From: Actinomycetota bacterium
GTDB lineage: Bacteria; Actinomycetota; Acidimicrobiia; Acidimicrobiales; RAAP-2
DNA length: 64,000 bases
Reading direction: 5' to 3'
Assembly: GCA_029850535.1 (NCBI GenBank)
Contig: JARCRU010000030.1
Coordinates: forward strand, 1 to 64,000
Notes under the pieces: model-generated
The model's database searches: none
Told to the model about the DNA's origin: nothing
Seen by the model: the letters and a program-made list of their open reading frames with translations, nothing else
In this document: positions 46,516 to 55,990 of the stretch, one piece after another
Layout: each line of letters opens with the position of its first letter
How positions within the stretch are numbered: the first letter of the stretch is position 1
Position numbers and translations under genes: made by a program

Positions 46516-46994
46516 GACGCCCCCCAGTTCGCCAGTTCGCGAGCTCGCGTCTCGTCGATCGCGCCACTCGCGGTGATGACGCGGGTCTCCTCGTCGTCGG
46601 CGAACTCGAAGGAGAGGGTGAGCACCTCGCGGCCGAACACCGCGGCCGCGAGTTCGCCCCACTCGATGAGGACCACGCCGGCTTCTTCCACCAGCTCGCC
46701 CAAATCCAGGTCACGCACTTCGGCGACGCTCTCGACGCGATAGACGTCCGCGTGGTGCAGCGTGGCGATACCGCGATCGTTGTGAGCGACGTGTTGATGC
46801 ACCATGGTGAAGGTCGGGCTGGTCACGCGCTCGACGACGCCGAGGCCGCGAGCGACCCCCTTGACGAACGTGGTCTTTCCCGCCCCCAGACCCCCGGTGA
46901 GCAACACCACGTCACCGGGACGCACGACCGTCGCGAAGGCCTCGCCCGCGCTGCGCGTCGCGACGTCGTCAGGACAGAGGCGCACGAAGTTCAC
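46512..46994 (-). CDS. tsaE: t6A biosynthesis ATPase TsaE
   Basis: A small P-loop ATPase, 160 residues, needed for turnover of the TsaBD complex. The Walker A motif VVLLTGGLGAGKTTFVKGVARGLG is at about residues 30-53. FTMVHQHV and HADVYRVESVAEVRDLDLGEL follow, then VLIEWGELAAAVF. The start is a GTG one base after the udg stop. Together with TsaB and TsaD it supplies all of the t6A machinery except the TsaC step, which is not in the window. Confidence 0.93.
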   Translation of the reverse strand: MNFVRLCPDDVATRSAGEAFATVVRPGDVVLLTGGLGAGKTTFVKGVARGLGVVERVTSPTFTMVHQHVAHNDRGIATLHHADVYRVESVAEVRDLDLGELVEEAGVVLIEWGELAAAVFGREVLTLSFEFADDEETRVITASGAIDETRARELANWGAS

Positions 46995-47537
46995 TCACAC
47001 CCCCAGGTTCCTCAGCACGCGCAGATCAGCGCGCATCACGTCCACCACGTTAGGACCAGCGCGCAGGGCCGCGGCCGGGTGATAGGTCGCCACGCCCGGC
47101 ACCTCGCCGTAGTGACCCAGACGCCCGTGCGCACGCGAGATGCCCTCGCTGAAACCGAAGACCGCCCGAGCGGCCACGTTGCCCACCGCGAGAATCCTGG
47201 TGGGGCGCAGGGTGTCGATTTGGGCCTCGAGCCAGGGCCGGCACGTCGCCACCTCGCTCGTGCGCGGCGTGCGATTCTGAGGGGGACGGCACTTGACGGC
47301 GTTGGTGACGAAGTAGTGCGCTCGCTCCAGTCCCAGTTCTTCGTGGATCAGGCGCACCAGTAGTTGCCCGCTGCGACCGATGAAGGGTTCGCCACCCTCG
47401 TCCTCGTGGCGTCCCGGAGCTTCGCCCACGACCATGAGTCGTGGCGCCACGGGTCCCGAACCCACGACGACGCGTTGGCGCGTCGTGTGCAGGCCGCAGG
47501 CTTGACAAAAGGGCAGTTCCGTCAGGTCCATGCTCAC
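46995..47537 (-). CDS. Uracil-DNA glycosylase, family 4 type (Fe-S)
   Basis: A 180-residue uracil-DNA glycosylase. Motif A reads LMVVGEAPGRHEDEGGEPFIGRSG and motif B is ATYHPAAALR. Four cysteines in family-4 spacing are present: FCQACGL near the N-terminus, then NAVKCRPPQ and ATCRPWL. These would hold a 4Fe-4S cluster. It removes uracil arising from cytosine deamination, relevant to a GC-rich genome. The GTG at 47537 overlaps the alr stop; an ATG two codons later is also possible. Confidence 0.92.
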   Translation of the reverse strand: MSMDLTELPFCQACGLHTTRQRVVVGSGPVAPRLMVVGEAPGRHEDEGGEPFIGRSGQLLVRLIHEELGLERAHYFVTNAVKCRPPQNRTPRTSEVATCRPWLEAQIDTLRPTRILAVGNVAARAVFGFSEGISRAHGRLGHYGEVPGVATYHPAAALRAGPNVVDVMRADLRVLRNLGV

Positions 47538-48694
47538 TCGACGAGGACGCGCGGCACCCGCGCACCGATGCCGCAGAGAATCTCCCAGGTCACGGTCGTT
47601 CCCCAGGCGGCCCAGTCCTCGGCGGTGATCGATTCGTCGCCGCTGGTGCCGAGCAACACGACGTCGTCACCCACGTGGACCTCGTCGTCGCCACAGTTGA
47701 TGAGCAACTGATCCATGGTCACCATGCCGGCGAGGGGATAGCGCTTGGCGTTGATGAGGACCTGCGCACCCGCGTCGAAGAGCCGGCGCGGGTAGCCGTC
47801 GGCGTAACCGAAGGGGACCGTGGCAATGGTGGAGGGCGTCTCCACCTCTCGGCGGCGTCCGTAGCTGGGGCGGTCTCCCACCTCGGCGCGACGCGTGGCC
47901 ACGACCTGGGCGCGCAACGAGAGCGCCGGGCGCAACGTCACCGCGTGATGCGCGAGGACGTCGCCCAACCACGCTGACGGGAGGTACCCGTAGAGCACGA
48001 GTCCGGGTCGAGCGAGGGTCGCGTGCGAGGACGGGTGTCCAAAGACGCCCGCGCTGTTGGCCAGGTGCACCAGGGGTGGCTCGATGTGGTTCGTACGCAA
48101 CTCGAGGCGCACTCGATTGAAGACTTCGATCTGGCGCGTCGTGAAGGCACGATCCTCGTCACTCTCGCCGTCGGCCACCGAGAAGTGGGTGAAGATCCCC
48201 TCGAGTTCCAGCGCGGCGCAATCGTTGAGGATCCGGGCGGCTCGCAACGCCTCTCGCGGCGCGACGCCCTGACGCAGCATGCCCGTATCGATCTTGAGGT
48301 GGACCTTGTGCTTGCCCCCGAGCTCCGAGGCCACGCTCGCCGCGGCTCGCGCGCCCTCGAGGGAACCAACCGTCAGCGTCAATTCCGCCTCGAGCGCGGC
48401 ACGAATCGTCTCGGCGGGGATCTCCGAGAGCAACAAGATCGCCTCGTTGATACCCGCGTCGCGTAGTTCGATCCCCTCGTCGATGATGGCGACCGCGAGG
48501 GAGTCGGCGCCCCCTTCGATCATGGCGCGCGCGGCGAGCACCGCCCCGTGGCCGTACCCGTTGGCCTTGACGACGGCGCACACCTGGGTGGGACCGAGCA
48601 CTTCGCGCACGACCGCAATGTTGTGAGCCAGGGCGGAGCGAGAGATCTCGGCCCACGCGGGACGGTGCACGCCCTCAGCTGGCACGCGCGACAT
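47534..48694 (-). CDS. alr: Alanine racemase
   Basis: A PLP enzyme making D-alanine for peptidoglycan; about 386 residues. The PLP lysine is in VCAVVKANGYGHGAVLAARA. The opposing catalytic tyrosine lies in the VGDRPSYGRRREVETPSTIA segment. PFGYADGYPRRLF and MVTMDQLLINCGDDEVHVGD are also typical. The start is uncertain: ATG 48694 overlaps the acpS end by 20 bases, and GTG codons at 48685 and 48670 are possible. It lies in a run with glmS, glmM and acpS. Confidence 0.94.
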   Translation of the reverse strand: MSRVPAEGVHRPAWAEISRSALAHNIAVVREVLGPTQVCAVVKANGYGHGAVLAARAMIEGGADSLAVAIIDEGIELRDAGINEAILLLSEIPAETIRAALEAELTLTVGSLEGARAAASVASELGGKHKVHLKIDTGMLRQGVAPREALRAARILNDCAALELEGIFTHFSVADGESDEDRAFTTRQIEVFNRVRLELRTNHIEPPLVHLANSAGVFGHPSSHATLARPGLVLYGYLPSAWLGDVLAHHAVTLRPALSLRAQVVATRRAEVGDRPSYGRRREVETPSTIATVPFGYADGYPRRLFDAGAQVLINAKRYPLAGMVTMDQLLINCGDDEVHVGDDVVLLGTSGDESITAEDWAAWGTTVTWEILCGIGARVPRVLVE

Positions 48695-49058
48695 CCGAGG
48701 ATCCAATCACGAACGCGGTCGCGGTCGTGGCGGTGTGCGACAGCGAGACGTGCAGTTGTGTGATGCCTCTCGCCCGCGCGAGGGCCAGGGCGTCGTCGTA
48801 GAGCACGATCATCGGAGCCCCGTTCGACTGGCGCTGGACCTCGATGCTGCGCAGGGCGGCGTCGCCGAGTCCCGAGCCCAAGGTCTTCAGGACCGCCTCC
48901 TTGGCCGCGAAGCGCGCGGCGAGGCGTTCGGGGCGTTCGCCGGTGTCGTCGCGTTCACGCGGGGTGAAGAGACGCTCGATCATGCGGGGACGACGTTGCA
49001 GCGCCAGGGTGAAGCGCGCCACGTCCACGACGTCGACACCCACCGCCACCGTCGCCAT
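48675..49058 (-). CDS. acpS: Holo-[acyl-carrier-protein] synthase
   Basis: Transfers phosphopantetheine from CoA to ACP. 127 residues with the two signature blocks: VGVDVVDVARFTLAL with the metal-binding aspartate, and LAARFAAKEAVLKTLGSGL with the glutamate and lysine. HVSLSHTATTATAFVI near the end is also standard. ATG 49058 overlaps the glmS stop (TGATG); a GTG three bases earlier is less likely. Confidence 0.94.
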   Translation of the reverse strand: MATVAVGVDVVDVARFTLALQRRPRMIERLFTPRERDDTGERPERLAARFAAKEAVLKTLGSGLGDAALRSIEVQRQSNGAPMIVLYDDALALARARGITQLHVSLSHTATTATAFVIGSSDVARAS

Positions 49059-50899
49059 CACTCAACCGTGACGGTCTTGGCGAGATTGCGCGGTCGGTCC
49101 ACGTTACGTCCAAGTCCCCGCGCCAGCGAATACGCCAGCAACTGCAGCGGCACGATATCGATCATCGGTGAGAACATCGGATCGCAGGCGGGCACGCGCA
49201 AGACGAAGTCCGCCACCGCGTCGATCTGCTCGTCGTCGTCAGTGGCGACCGCAATAACCGTCGCCCCTCGCGCCTTCACCTCGGCGACGTTGGAGAGAAT
49301 CTTCTCGTGCATCTGGGGGTCGGTCGTGACCGCGACGACGATGACGCCCGGTTCGATCAACGCCAGCGGCCCGTGCTTGAGTTCGCCCGCGGCGTAGCCC
49401 TCGGCGTGAAGGTAGGTGATCTCCTTGAGCTTGAGGGCCCCCTCGAGCGCGGTAGGGAATCCCACGTGGCGGCCGATGAAGAAATAGTCTCTCGCGTCGA
49501 GGAGTTGGCGCGCCACCGCGTCAACGTCGTCGTGACGCGACAAGGTGGTGGCGATGTGATCGCCCACCGTGTTGAGCCCCGCCCAGAAATGTTCGATCTC
49601 GTCGGGCGTCAGGGTCTTACGCAATTGAGCCAGTCGCAGCGCGAGCAACTCGAGCGCGGCCACCTGGGCGACGAACGCCTTGGTCGAAGCGACCGACACC
49701 TCGAGTCCGGCCCGCGTGTAGATCACGGCGTCGGACTCGCGTGCCAACGACGAGTCGACGATATTGGAGATGGCCACCACGCGCGCGCCGCGGCGCTGCG
49801 CCTCGCGAATCGCCTGGATCGTGTCGATGGTCTCACCGCTCTGGGACACGCCAATGACCAACGTACCAATCTCGACGATGGGGTCACGGTAGCGGTACTC
49901 ACTCGCGATGTCCACTTCAACGCTCAGTCGCGACCATCGCTCGATGGCGTACTTGGCCACGTGGGCCGCGTGCAACGACGTGCCACAGGCCACTAGGACC
50001 ACCCGCTGGACGTCGCGCAATTCCTCATCCGAGATGCGCAGTTCATCAAAGGCGATGGTCCCGTCACGGCGGCGTCGGTCGAGCAACGTCGAGCGCACCG
50101 CGACGGGTTGCTCGGCGATCTCCTTGCTCATGAAGTCCTCGTAGCCACCCTTTTCGGCGGTCTCGAGGTCCCAATCGATCTGCAACTGTCGTAGCCGCAC
50201 CGGGGCGCCTTCGAGGTCCACCGCGCGGAATCCCTCGGGTCCGAGACGAACGATCTCGTCATCATTGACCGCGTAGAACGCGGTCGCACGGCCGAGGATC
50301 GCGGGCACGTCACTCGCGAGGTACGACACGCCCGGCGAGGTGCCCACGACGAGGGGTGAGATGCGCCGCGCCGCCACGATGACGTCGGGCTCAGTCGCGT
50401 CCATCACCGCGATGGCGAAGGCTCCACGCACTCGCGTCAGTGCCGCGCGTACCGCGTCCAGGAGTTCGAGTCCGGTGCCTCGCAACTCTTCGACCAAGTG
50501 CGCCACCACTTCGGTGTCGGTGACCGAGGTGAACACGTGACCGCGCTCGCGCAATTCCTCGCGCAATTCGGTGTGGTTCTCGATGATGCCGTTGTGAATG
50601 ATCGCGATGTGTCCCGAGCAGTCCAGGTGAGGGTGTGCGTTCTCGGCTTCGGGGGCCCCGTGGGTCGCCCAGCGGGTGTGACCGATGCCCGATCGATATC
50701 CCTCGGGGGCGTCCGCGCACGCTTCGCGCAGGGCCGCCACCGACTCGGTACCCGCGGCGGTGCGCGCGCGCCACGTATGACCGGGACGGACCAGGGCGAC
50801 GCCGGCCGAATCGTAGCCGCGATACTCCAATCGCTGCAGGCCCTGGAGCAGCGTCACCAGGGTGTCGTTGGATCCTACGACCCCGATGATGCCACACAT
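49058..50899 (-). CDS. glmS: Glutamine-fructose-6-phosphate aminotransferase
   Basis: Makes glucosamine-6-P from fructose-6-P and glutamine, the first step to UDP-GlcNAc. 613 residues. The N-terminal Cys2 nucleophile is in MCGIIGVVGSND. The glutaminase domain has IGHTRWATHGAPEAENAHPH and IIHNGIIENH. Two SIS domains follow, with VACGTSLHAAHVAKY and VIGVSQSGETIDTIQAI, and HGPLALIEPG and RPRNLAKTVTVE at the end. It lies 36 bp downstream of glmM. Confidence 0.97.
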   Translation of the reverse strand: MCGIIGVVGSNDTLVTLLQGLQRLEYRGYDSAGVALVRPGHTWRARTAAGTESVAALREACADAPEGYRSGIGHTRWATHGAPEAENAHPHLDCSGHIAIIHNGIIENHTELREELRERGHVFTSVTDTEVVAHLVEELRGTGLELLDAVRAALTRVRGAFAIAVMDATEPDVIVAARRISPLVVGTSPGVSYLASDVPAILGRATAFYAVNDDEIVRLGPEGFRAVDLEGAPVRLRQLQIDWDLETAEKGGYEDFMSKEIAEQPVAVRSTLLDRRRRDGTIAFDELRISDEELRDVQRVVLVACGTSLHAAHVAKYAIERWSRLSVEVDIASEYRYRDPIVEIGTLVIGVSQSGETIDTIQAIREAQRRGARVVAISNIVDSSLARESDAVIYTRAGLEVSVASTKAFVAQVAALELLALRLAQLRKTLTPDEIEHFWAGLNTVGDHIATTLSRHDDVDAVARQLLDARDYFFIGRHVGFPTALEGALKLKEITYLHAEGYAAGELKHGPLALIEPGVIVVAVTTDPQMHEKILSNVAEVKARGATVIAVATDDDEQIDAVADFVLRVPACDPMFSPMIDIVPLQLLAYSLARGLGRNVDRPRNLAKTVTVE

Positions 50900-50935
50900 G
50901 TAATCAGTCTAACCGCGGCGAATTTGCGCCCAACT

Positions 50936-52234
50936 TTATGAAGGACTCAAGAAGTGGGTGCGCACGCGCGCAGTGAAATTGGTCACGAACGACCCGTCGA
51001 GCGCCTCGACCATCACCCGAACGAGGGGTTCGGTCCCCGAGCGACGGATGAGCAGGCGCACGTCGCTGCTCGACACGTTCATGAGGCGACACTCGTCGTC
51101 GAACATCTCGCGTACCGCGAAGTCGTCGTACTTGTCCGACGCGATGTTGATCAGGTCTTGGGGCACGCGCTCCCAGGCGGCGTCGCACTGCTCGGCCAAG
51201 GGACCGAAACGCGCGACCATGTCCGCCACCAGCATGCCCGTCAGCAATCCATCTCCCGTGGGACTCATGTGACGAAAGATGAGGTGCCCCGACTGTTCGG
51301 CCCCGAAGTTCCAACTGCGTTCCTCGAGCGCGGCGAGGATGTTGCGGTCGCCCACGTCGGTCTCGACAATCTCGACGCCGCGTTCACTCAGCGCTCGCCG
51401 CAGCCCGAGGTTGCTCATGACCGTCACGACGACGCCCTCGAGATCACCGCGCGAGTGACTCTCGAGCGAGAACAGCACCGCCAGGTCATCACCGTTACGC
51501 AGATTCCCCTGAGCGTCGACGGCGATCAGCCGATCCGCGTCACCGTCGAAGGCGAGGCCCAGGTCCGCGCCGAGGCGCACCACGGCGGCGCGCAGATCGT
51601 CGGGGTGCGTCGAGCCACAATTGAGGTTGATATTCGTGCCGTTAGGCGTGTCGTGCAGGGTGGTGACGCGCGCGCCGGTCCCCTCGAAGAGTTCGTGGGC
51701 CACGTGCGAGGCGGCCCCGTTGGCGCAATCGAGGACCAAGTGGAGTCTCGAGAGATCGCCGGGCACCAGTCGGCGCAAGTGCTCGGCGTATTCGTGCTGC
51801 GCCTGAGCGTCGATCTCCACCTCGTCGAAAGCGCTGCGCTCGGGCGCGGGGGCCGCGTTCAGCGCGTCCTCAACCGCCCGTTCGGTCGCGATATCGAGCT
51901 TGGCGCCACCGATGCCGAGGACCTTGAGACCATTGTCGTGAAAAGGATTGTGCGAGGCCGAGACCACGATGCCCGCGCCACCGCGCCGTTGCGCGATGAC
52001 CGCCACTCCCGGGGTCGTGAAGACCCCGAGATTGTGCCCCTGCGCTCCGGCGTCGGCGAGACCCGCGAGAACGGCGAGGGCGAGGACGGGTGAACTCTCA
52101 CGCGTGTCGTACCCCACGAAAACGGGTACCGAGAAGACGGTCCCCACCGCGCGACCCAGCCGGTACGCCAAGTCGAGGGAGATCTCCTCGTACGCGCGGC
52201 CACGAATGCCGTCCGTGCCGAAATGCACGGCCAT
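50936..52234 (-). CDS. glmM: Phosphoglucosamine mutase
   Basis: Interconverts GlcN-6-P and GlcN-1-P; 432 residues. It begins HFGTDGIRGRAYEEISLDLA. The phosphoserine loop is IVVSASHNPFHDNGLKVLG, metal binding is at LGLAFDGDADRLIAVD, and the sugar site is FGAEQSGHLIF. The phosphate-binding loop near the end is IRRSGTEPLVRVMVEA. It lies five bases after rpsI, linking cell-wall precursor genes to the ribosomal block. Product and substrate connect directly to GlmS downstream. Confidence 0.96.
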   Translation of the reverse strand: MAVHFGTDGIRGRAYEEISLDLAYRLGRAVGTVFSVPVFVGYDTRESSPVLALAVLAGLADAGAQGHNLGVFTTPGVAVIAQRRGGAGIVVSASHNPFHDNGLKVLGIGGAKLDIATERAVEDALNAAPAPERSAFDEVEIDAQAQHEYAEHLRRLVPGDLSRLHLVLDCANGAASHVAHELFEGTGARVTTLHDTPNGTNINLNCGSTHPDDLRAAVVRLGADLGLAFDGDADRLIAVDAQGNLRNGDDLAVLFSLESHSRGDLEGVVVTVMSNLGLRRALSERGVEIVETDVGDRNILAALEERSWNFGAEQSGHLIFRHMSPTGDGLLTGMLVADMVARFGPLAEQCDAAWERVPQDLINIASDKYDDFAVREMFDDECRLMNVSSSDVRLLIRRSGTEPLVRVMVEALDGSFVTNFTARVRTHFLSPS

Positions 52235-52239
52235 GACGT

Positions 52240-52632
52240 TTAGCGCTTCGAGTACTGGGGAGCCTTACGGGCCTTCTTGAGACCGTACTTCTTGGTCTCC
52301 TTCTTACGCGCGTCACGCGTCAAGAGTCCAGCCTTCTTCAGAGTCGGACGCAACTCTTCGTTGAGCTCGAGCAGCGAACGCGCGATACCGAGGCGCAGAG
52401 CACCGGCCTGGCCGGCGACGCCGCCACCTTCGATGGTGGCGTCGACGTCATAGGTCTCGACGTTCTCAGTCAAGCGCATGGGCTCCATCACCATCTGGCG
52501 GTGCGTGGCCGACGTGAAGTAGTTGTCGAACGCGCGGCTGTTGATGGTGATCGTTCCGGTGCCGGGGCGCAAACGTACGCGCGCGACAGCCTCCTTGCGG
52601 CGGCCAGTGGACTGAGTCAGCGGGGTGGTCAC
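52240..52632 (-). CDS. rpsI: 30S ribosomal protein S9
   Basis: 130 residues. [26 protein letters not shown] opens the protein. [20 protein letters not shown] and the C-terminal [24 protein letters not shown] are diagnostic; the terminal SKR reaches the ribosomal P-site tRNA. It follows rplM by 12 bases, the universal L13-S9 pair. Confidence 0.97.
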   Translation of the reverse strand: MTTPLTQSTGRRKEAVARVRLRPGTGTITINSRAFDNYFTSATHRQMVMEPMRLTENVETYDVDATIEGGGVAGQAGALRLGIARSLLELNEELRPTLKKAGLLTRDARKKETKKYGLKKARKAPQYSKR

Positions 52633-52644
52633 GAGAGGATCTCC

Positions 52645-53091
52645 TTAGCCGCGGCGAATCGCCGAGGTGTCGAACTGCGAGGGCTGCTGGGCGGTGTGCG
52701 GGTGCTCGGACCCGGCGTAGACAAAGAGTTTGCCCATCTGGGCGCGGCCGAGACGGTTCTTGGGCACCATGCCCTTGACGGCCTCGAAGACCAGCGCTTC
52801 GGGGTCGGTGTCCATCAGGGTCTGCCAGGAGGTGGAACGAAGGCCGCCGGGGTAGCCCGAGTGACGGTAGCGGAAGTTCTGCTGGGCCTTGTTGGCGGTC
52901 ACGACAATCTTGTCGGCGTTGACAATGATGACGAAGTCACCGGTGTCGAGGTGCGGGGCGAAGTACGGGCGATGCTTACCGCGCAGTAGCGAGGCGGCCA
53001 CGGTGGCGACGCGACCCAGGACGAGTCCCTCGGCGTCAATCACGCGCCACTCGCGCGTGATCTCTTTTTCCTTCGGTGAGTACGTACGCAC
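52645..53091 (-). CDS. rplM: 50S ribosomal protein L13
   Basis: 148 residues from GTG 53091, which has AAGGAAG upstream; an in-frame codon at 53130 would add 13 residues unlike the family. [28 protein letters not shown] and [27 protein letters not shown] are standard L13 segments. It leads the rplM-rpsI transcript, 55 bp downstream of truA. Confidence 0.96.
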   Translation of the reverse strand: MRTYSPKEKEITREWRVIDAEGLVLGRVATVAASLLRGKHRPYFAPHLDTGDFVIIVNADKIVVTANKAQQNFRYRHSGYPGGLRSTSWQTLMDTDPEALVFEAVKGMVPKNRLGRAQMGKLFVYAGSEHPHTAQQPSQFDTSAIRRG

Positions 53092-53145
53092 AGTTCTTCC
53101 TTCAGCGATCTCTTCGTGTTCCCTCGACACGCCGAGGGGGACTTT

Positions 53146-54015
53146 TCATCTTACAAAACCGGAGGGCCCTCCGGCAAATTGACCGTAGCCGACACCCACC
53201 AAGCTCAACCCGCCCGCGGGGGCCGGCGCGGGCAGGTGGTCGCGGTGATGGCTCTCGAGACGCTCGAGAATCGTCGATTCGGGCAATTTACCTTGACCAA
53301 TCGCCACCAGAGTCGACGTGAGGCTACGCACCATGTTATGGCAAAAACTCTGTGCCCGTATGGTGAATCGCACCGCGGGCGCCCGTTCGGGACTCATTTG
53401 CCAATTGTCCTCGAGTCGTTCCCAGATCGCGCTGATCACACGACGATTGAGGGGTACGTCGGGGTCAGATCCGTCGGGACGCCGACAAAAGGCCCGAAAG
53501 TCGTGGGTCCCGAGCAGACCCGCACTCGCCCGGTTCATGGCGTCCAGGTCCAGGGGGCCCGTCACCGCCCACGAGAAGGCCTCGTGCAACGACAACGCGG
53601 GCGGGGTGGTCTCGAGCACCAGATAGCGATACTCACGCCACGTGGCCGAGAAACGGGCGTGGAAGCTGTCCTCGACCACGTAGGCCGATAGCACCCGAAT
53701 ACGACCACGCAGCTGGCGATTGAGGGCCCGCACCAAACGCTGTGCGTCGGGTCCACCACGCGAGGCGAAGAAATCGCTGGGTAGATCCACGTGGATCACC
53801 TGGGCGAACGCGTGAACGCCCGCGTCGGTGCGTCCTGCGCCCACGATCTGCGGTTCGACGTCGAGGTGCAGAGTCGTGGCAATCGTCGAGCGCAAGAGAC
53901 CGACGACGGTCGTGACTTCGGGTTGATAGGCGAAGCCGTTCAGGCCCTGGCCGTCGTAGGCGAGGTCCAGACGCCACCGTTGAGTGGCCGCCGAGATTGG
54001 CTCAGACGAACTCAA
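53146..54015 (-). CDS. truA: tRNA pseudouridine(38-40) synthase TruA
   Basis: Modifies uridines 38-40 of the anticodon stem; 289 residues. The catalytic aspartate is in IVGAGRTDAGVHAFAQVIH. RVLSAYVVEDSFHARFSATWREYRYLV and FTIRAQSFCHNMVRSLTSTLV are the other signatures. The start is an apparent TTG at 54015, overlapping the end of rplQ by 14 bases; no ATG or GTG lies between it and the conserved YDG segment. Cotranscription with rplQ is the usual arrangement. Confidence 0.93.
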   Translation of the reverse strand: MSSSEPISAATQRWRLDLAYDGQGLNGFAYQPEVTTVVGLLRSTIATTLHLDVEPQIVGAGRTDAGVHAFAQVIHVDLPSDFFASRGGPDAQRLVRALNRQLRGRIRVLSAYVVEDSFHARFSATWREYRYLVLETTPPALSLHEAFSWAVTGPLDLDAMNRASAGLLGTHDFRAFCRRPDGSDPDVPLNRRVISAIWERLEDNWQMSPERAPAVRFTIRAQSFCHNMVRSLTSTLVAIGQGKLPESTILERLESHHRDHLPAPAPAGGLSLVGVGYGQFAGGPSGFVR

Positions 54016-54364
54016 TGCGCGCCATCGGAGCGTTGTCGCCCTGACGCGGTCCGAGCTTCAAGATGCGGGTGTAGCCACCCGGACGGTCGCTGTAGCGCGG
54101 CGCGATCTCCGCGAAGAGCTTGTGCGCCATGTCCTTGTCGCGAATGAAGGCCACCACGCGGCGTTGCGCGTGCACCGAGCCCTCGGGCGAGTTCTTCGCG
54201 GCCGTCACGACCTTCTCCACGATCGGTCGCAGCGCCTTGGCCTTGGCCTCGGTCGTCACGATTCCTTCCGCGGCGATCATCGAGGCGACGAGGTTACCCA
54301 TCATCGCCTTCTGGTGGGCGCTGTCGCCCCCGAAACGCTTTCCCTTGGTTGGAGTTCCACGCAT
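54002..54364 (-). CDS. rplQ: 50S ribosomal protein L17
   Basis: 120 residues, begins RGTPTKGKRFGGDSAHQKAMMGNLVASMIA, then TEAKAKALRPIVEKVVTAAK, and ends ILKLGPRQGDNAPMARIEFV. All are typical L17 signatures. It directly follows rpoA, as in nearly all bacteria. Confidence 0.97.
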   Translation of the reverse strand: MRGTPTKGKRFGGDSAHQKAMMGNLVASMIAAEGIVTTEAKAKALRPIVEKVVTAAKNSPEGSVHAQRRVVAFIRDKDMAHKLFAEIAPRYSDRPGGYTRILKLGPRQGDNAPMARIEFV

Positions 54365-54366
54365 GC

Positions 54367-55308
54367 TTAGTCCTCTACTCGCAGTGACAGACCGCGCTCG
54401 TCGAGACGGTCGGTGACGTCCTTCAGGGACGTCTGACCGAAGTTGGTGATCGACGTGAGGTCACGCTCGGTGGCGTTGACCAACTGGGCGATCGTGTTGA
54501 TGCCCGCGCGCTTGAGACAGTTGCGCGAACGTTCGGTCAGGCCCAATTCCTCGATGCGGATGTCGAGTTCGCTGGCGGCGGCCTGGGCCGTGCCCACGTC
54601 GCCGAGCTCCAGGGCCGGGGCCTCGGAATCGAAATTGGCGATCAACTCCAGTAGTGTGCCCAACGTCTTGCCCGACGACGCCAGGGCTTCGCGCGGGCTG
54701 ATCGAACCGTCGGTCTCGATCTCGATGACCAGACGGTCGAAGTCCTTCGACTGCTCGACGCGCACGGGCTCGATCTCGAAACTCACCCGACGAACCGGGG
54801 TGAAGATCGCGTCGAGCGGGATGACGCCGATGGTCGAGGAGCCCTTGTTGCCCTCAGCACCCACGTAACCCTTGCCGCGTTCCACGGTCAAGTCGAAGGT
54901 CAGGACGCTCTTCGGGCTCGTGAGGAAGGCCAGGTGCAGGTCGGGATTCAAGATCTCCACGTCCGCCGTGGTCGAAAGGTCCGACGCCAGAACCGGTCCC
55001 TCGGCGCGCTTGTCCAAACGCAACACGACGGGCTCATCGGAGTGCACGACGAGCAGCAGGTCCTTCAGGTTCAAGCAGATGTCTTGGACGTCTTCCTTCA
55101 CGCCCTCGATGACACCGAACTCGTGCAGGACCGCGTCGAACTTGACGCGGGTCGCGGCGGCGCCGGGAATCGAGGACAGGAGGGTACGACGTAGGGAGTT
55201 GCCCAGGGTGTGACCGAAACCGGGGTCGAGCGGTCCGATGCCGAATGACTGGCGGTGGTTGACCTCGTCGCCGAGGGCTTCGATGGTGGGGCGTTGGATG
55301 ATCAGCAT
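54367..55308 (-). CDS. rpoA: DNA-directed RNA polymerase alpha subunit
   Basis: 313 residues. The N-terminal assembly domain contains FGIGPLDPGFGHTLGNSLRRTLLSSIPGAA and TRVKFDAVLHEFGVIEGVKEDV. The C-terminal domain (about 245-313) has IEELGLTERSRNCLKRAGINTIAQLV, which contacts UP elements and activators, and ends FGQTSLKDVTDRLDERGLSL. It lies 29 bp after rpsD in the alpha operon and is followed two bases later by rplQ. Confidence 0.98.
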   Translation of the reverse strand: MLIIQRPTIEALGDEVNHRQSFGIGPLDPGFGHTLGNSLRRTLLSSIPGAAATRVKFDAVLHEFGVIEGVKEDVQDICLNLKDLLLVVHSDEPVVLRLDKRAEGPVLASDLSTTADVEILNPDLHLAFLTSPKSVLTFDLTVERGKGYVGAEGNKGSSTIGVIPLDAIFTPVRRVSFEIEPVRVEQSKDFDRLVIEIETDGSISPREALASSGKTLGTLLELIANFDSEAPALELGDVGTAQAAASELDIRIEELGLTERSRNCLKRAGINTIAQLVNATERDLTSITNFGQTSLKDVTDRLDERGLSLRVED

Positions 55309-55337
55309 GGGGGCTCCTTAGAGGCTGTGAGGGACGA

Positions 55338-55982
55338 TTACTTCGAGTACAGCTCGACGATGAGCTGCTCTTTGATCGACTCGTCGATCTGTTCACGCTG
55401 GGGCACCACGCGCACGGTGACGGTGAAGCCATTCTCGCCGGTCTCGAGCCAGCCCGGGACGTTGCGGTCGAGCACGTCGCGATTCCTCACGACGTTGAAG
55501 TTCTCGCGGGTGACGTTCTTGAGGCCGACGACTTCGCCCGGGCGCACGCGGTACGACGGAATCGTCACGCGCTTGCCGTTGATGGTGACGTGGCCGTGGC
55601 GCACCAACTGGCGAGCCTGGGCGCGTGACGCGCCCCATCCCGCGCGGTAGGCGACGTTGTCGAGACGCAATTCGAGGAACTGCAGAAGATTCGTACCGGT
55701 CATGCCGGGTCGGCGACTGGCCTCTTCGTAGAGGTTGCGGAACTGCTTCTCCAGCAGACCGTAGATGCGGCGAGCCTTCTGCTTCTCACGCAACTGACCC
55801 AAGTACTCCGAGCCCTGGCGCTGACGGGCGTTGCCGTGCATGCCCGGCGGGAACGCCCGCTTCTGGCGATCGGAGTTCTCGGCGACGGGGCACTTCATCG
55901 TGTGGCAGCGCTCGCCCTTGAGGTAGAGCTTCGTGCGCTCACGACGGCAGAGTCGACAAACGGGTCCTGTGTAACGAGCCAT
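55338..55982 (-). CDS. rpsD: 30S ribosomal protein S4, zinc-binding (C+) form
   Basis: 214 residues. The N-terminus has four cysteines, TGPVCRLCRRERTK and then GERCHTMKCPVAEN, the pattern of the zinc-binding S4 form. The RNA-binding S4 domain is in LRLDNVAYRAGWGASRAQARQLVRHGHVTINGKRV. It starts eight bases after rpsK and nucleates 16S rRNA assembly. Confidence 0.97.
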   Translation of the reverse strand: MARYTGPVCRLCRRERTKLYLKGERCHTMKCPVAENSDRQKRAFPPGMHGNARQRQGSEYLGQLREKQKARRIYGLLEKQFRNLYEEASRRPGMTGTNLLQFLELRLDNVAYRAGWGASRAQARQLVRHGHVTINGKRVTIPSYRVRPGEVVGLKNVTRENFNVVRNRDVLDRNVPGWLETGENGFTVTVRVVPQREQIDESIKEQLIVELYSK

Positions 55983-55990
55983 GATTTTCC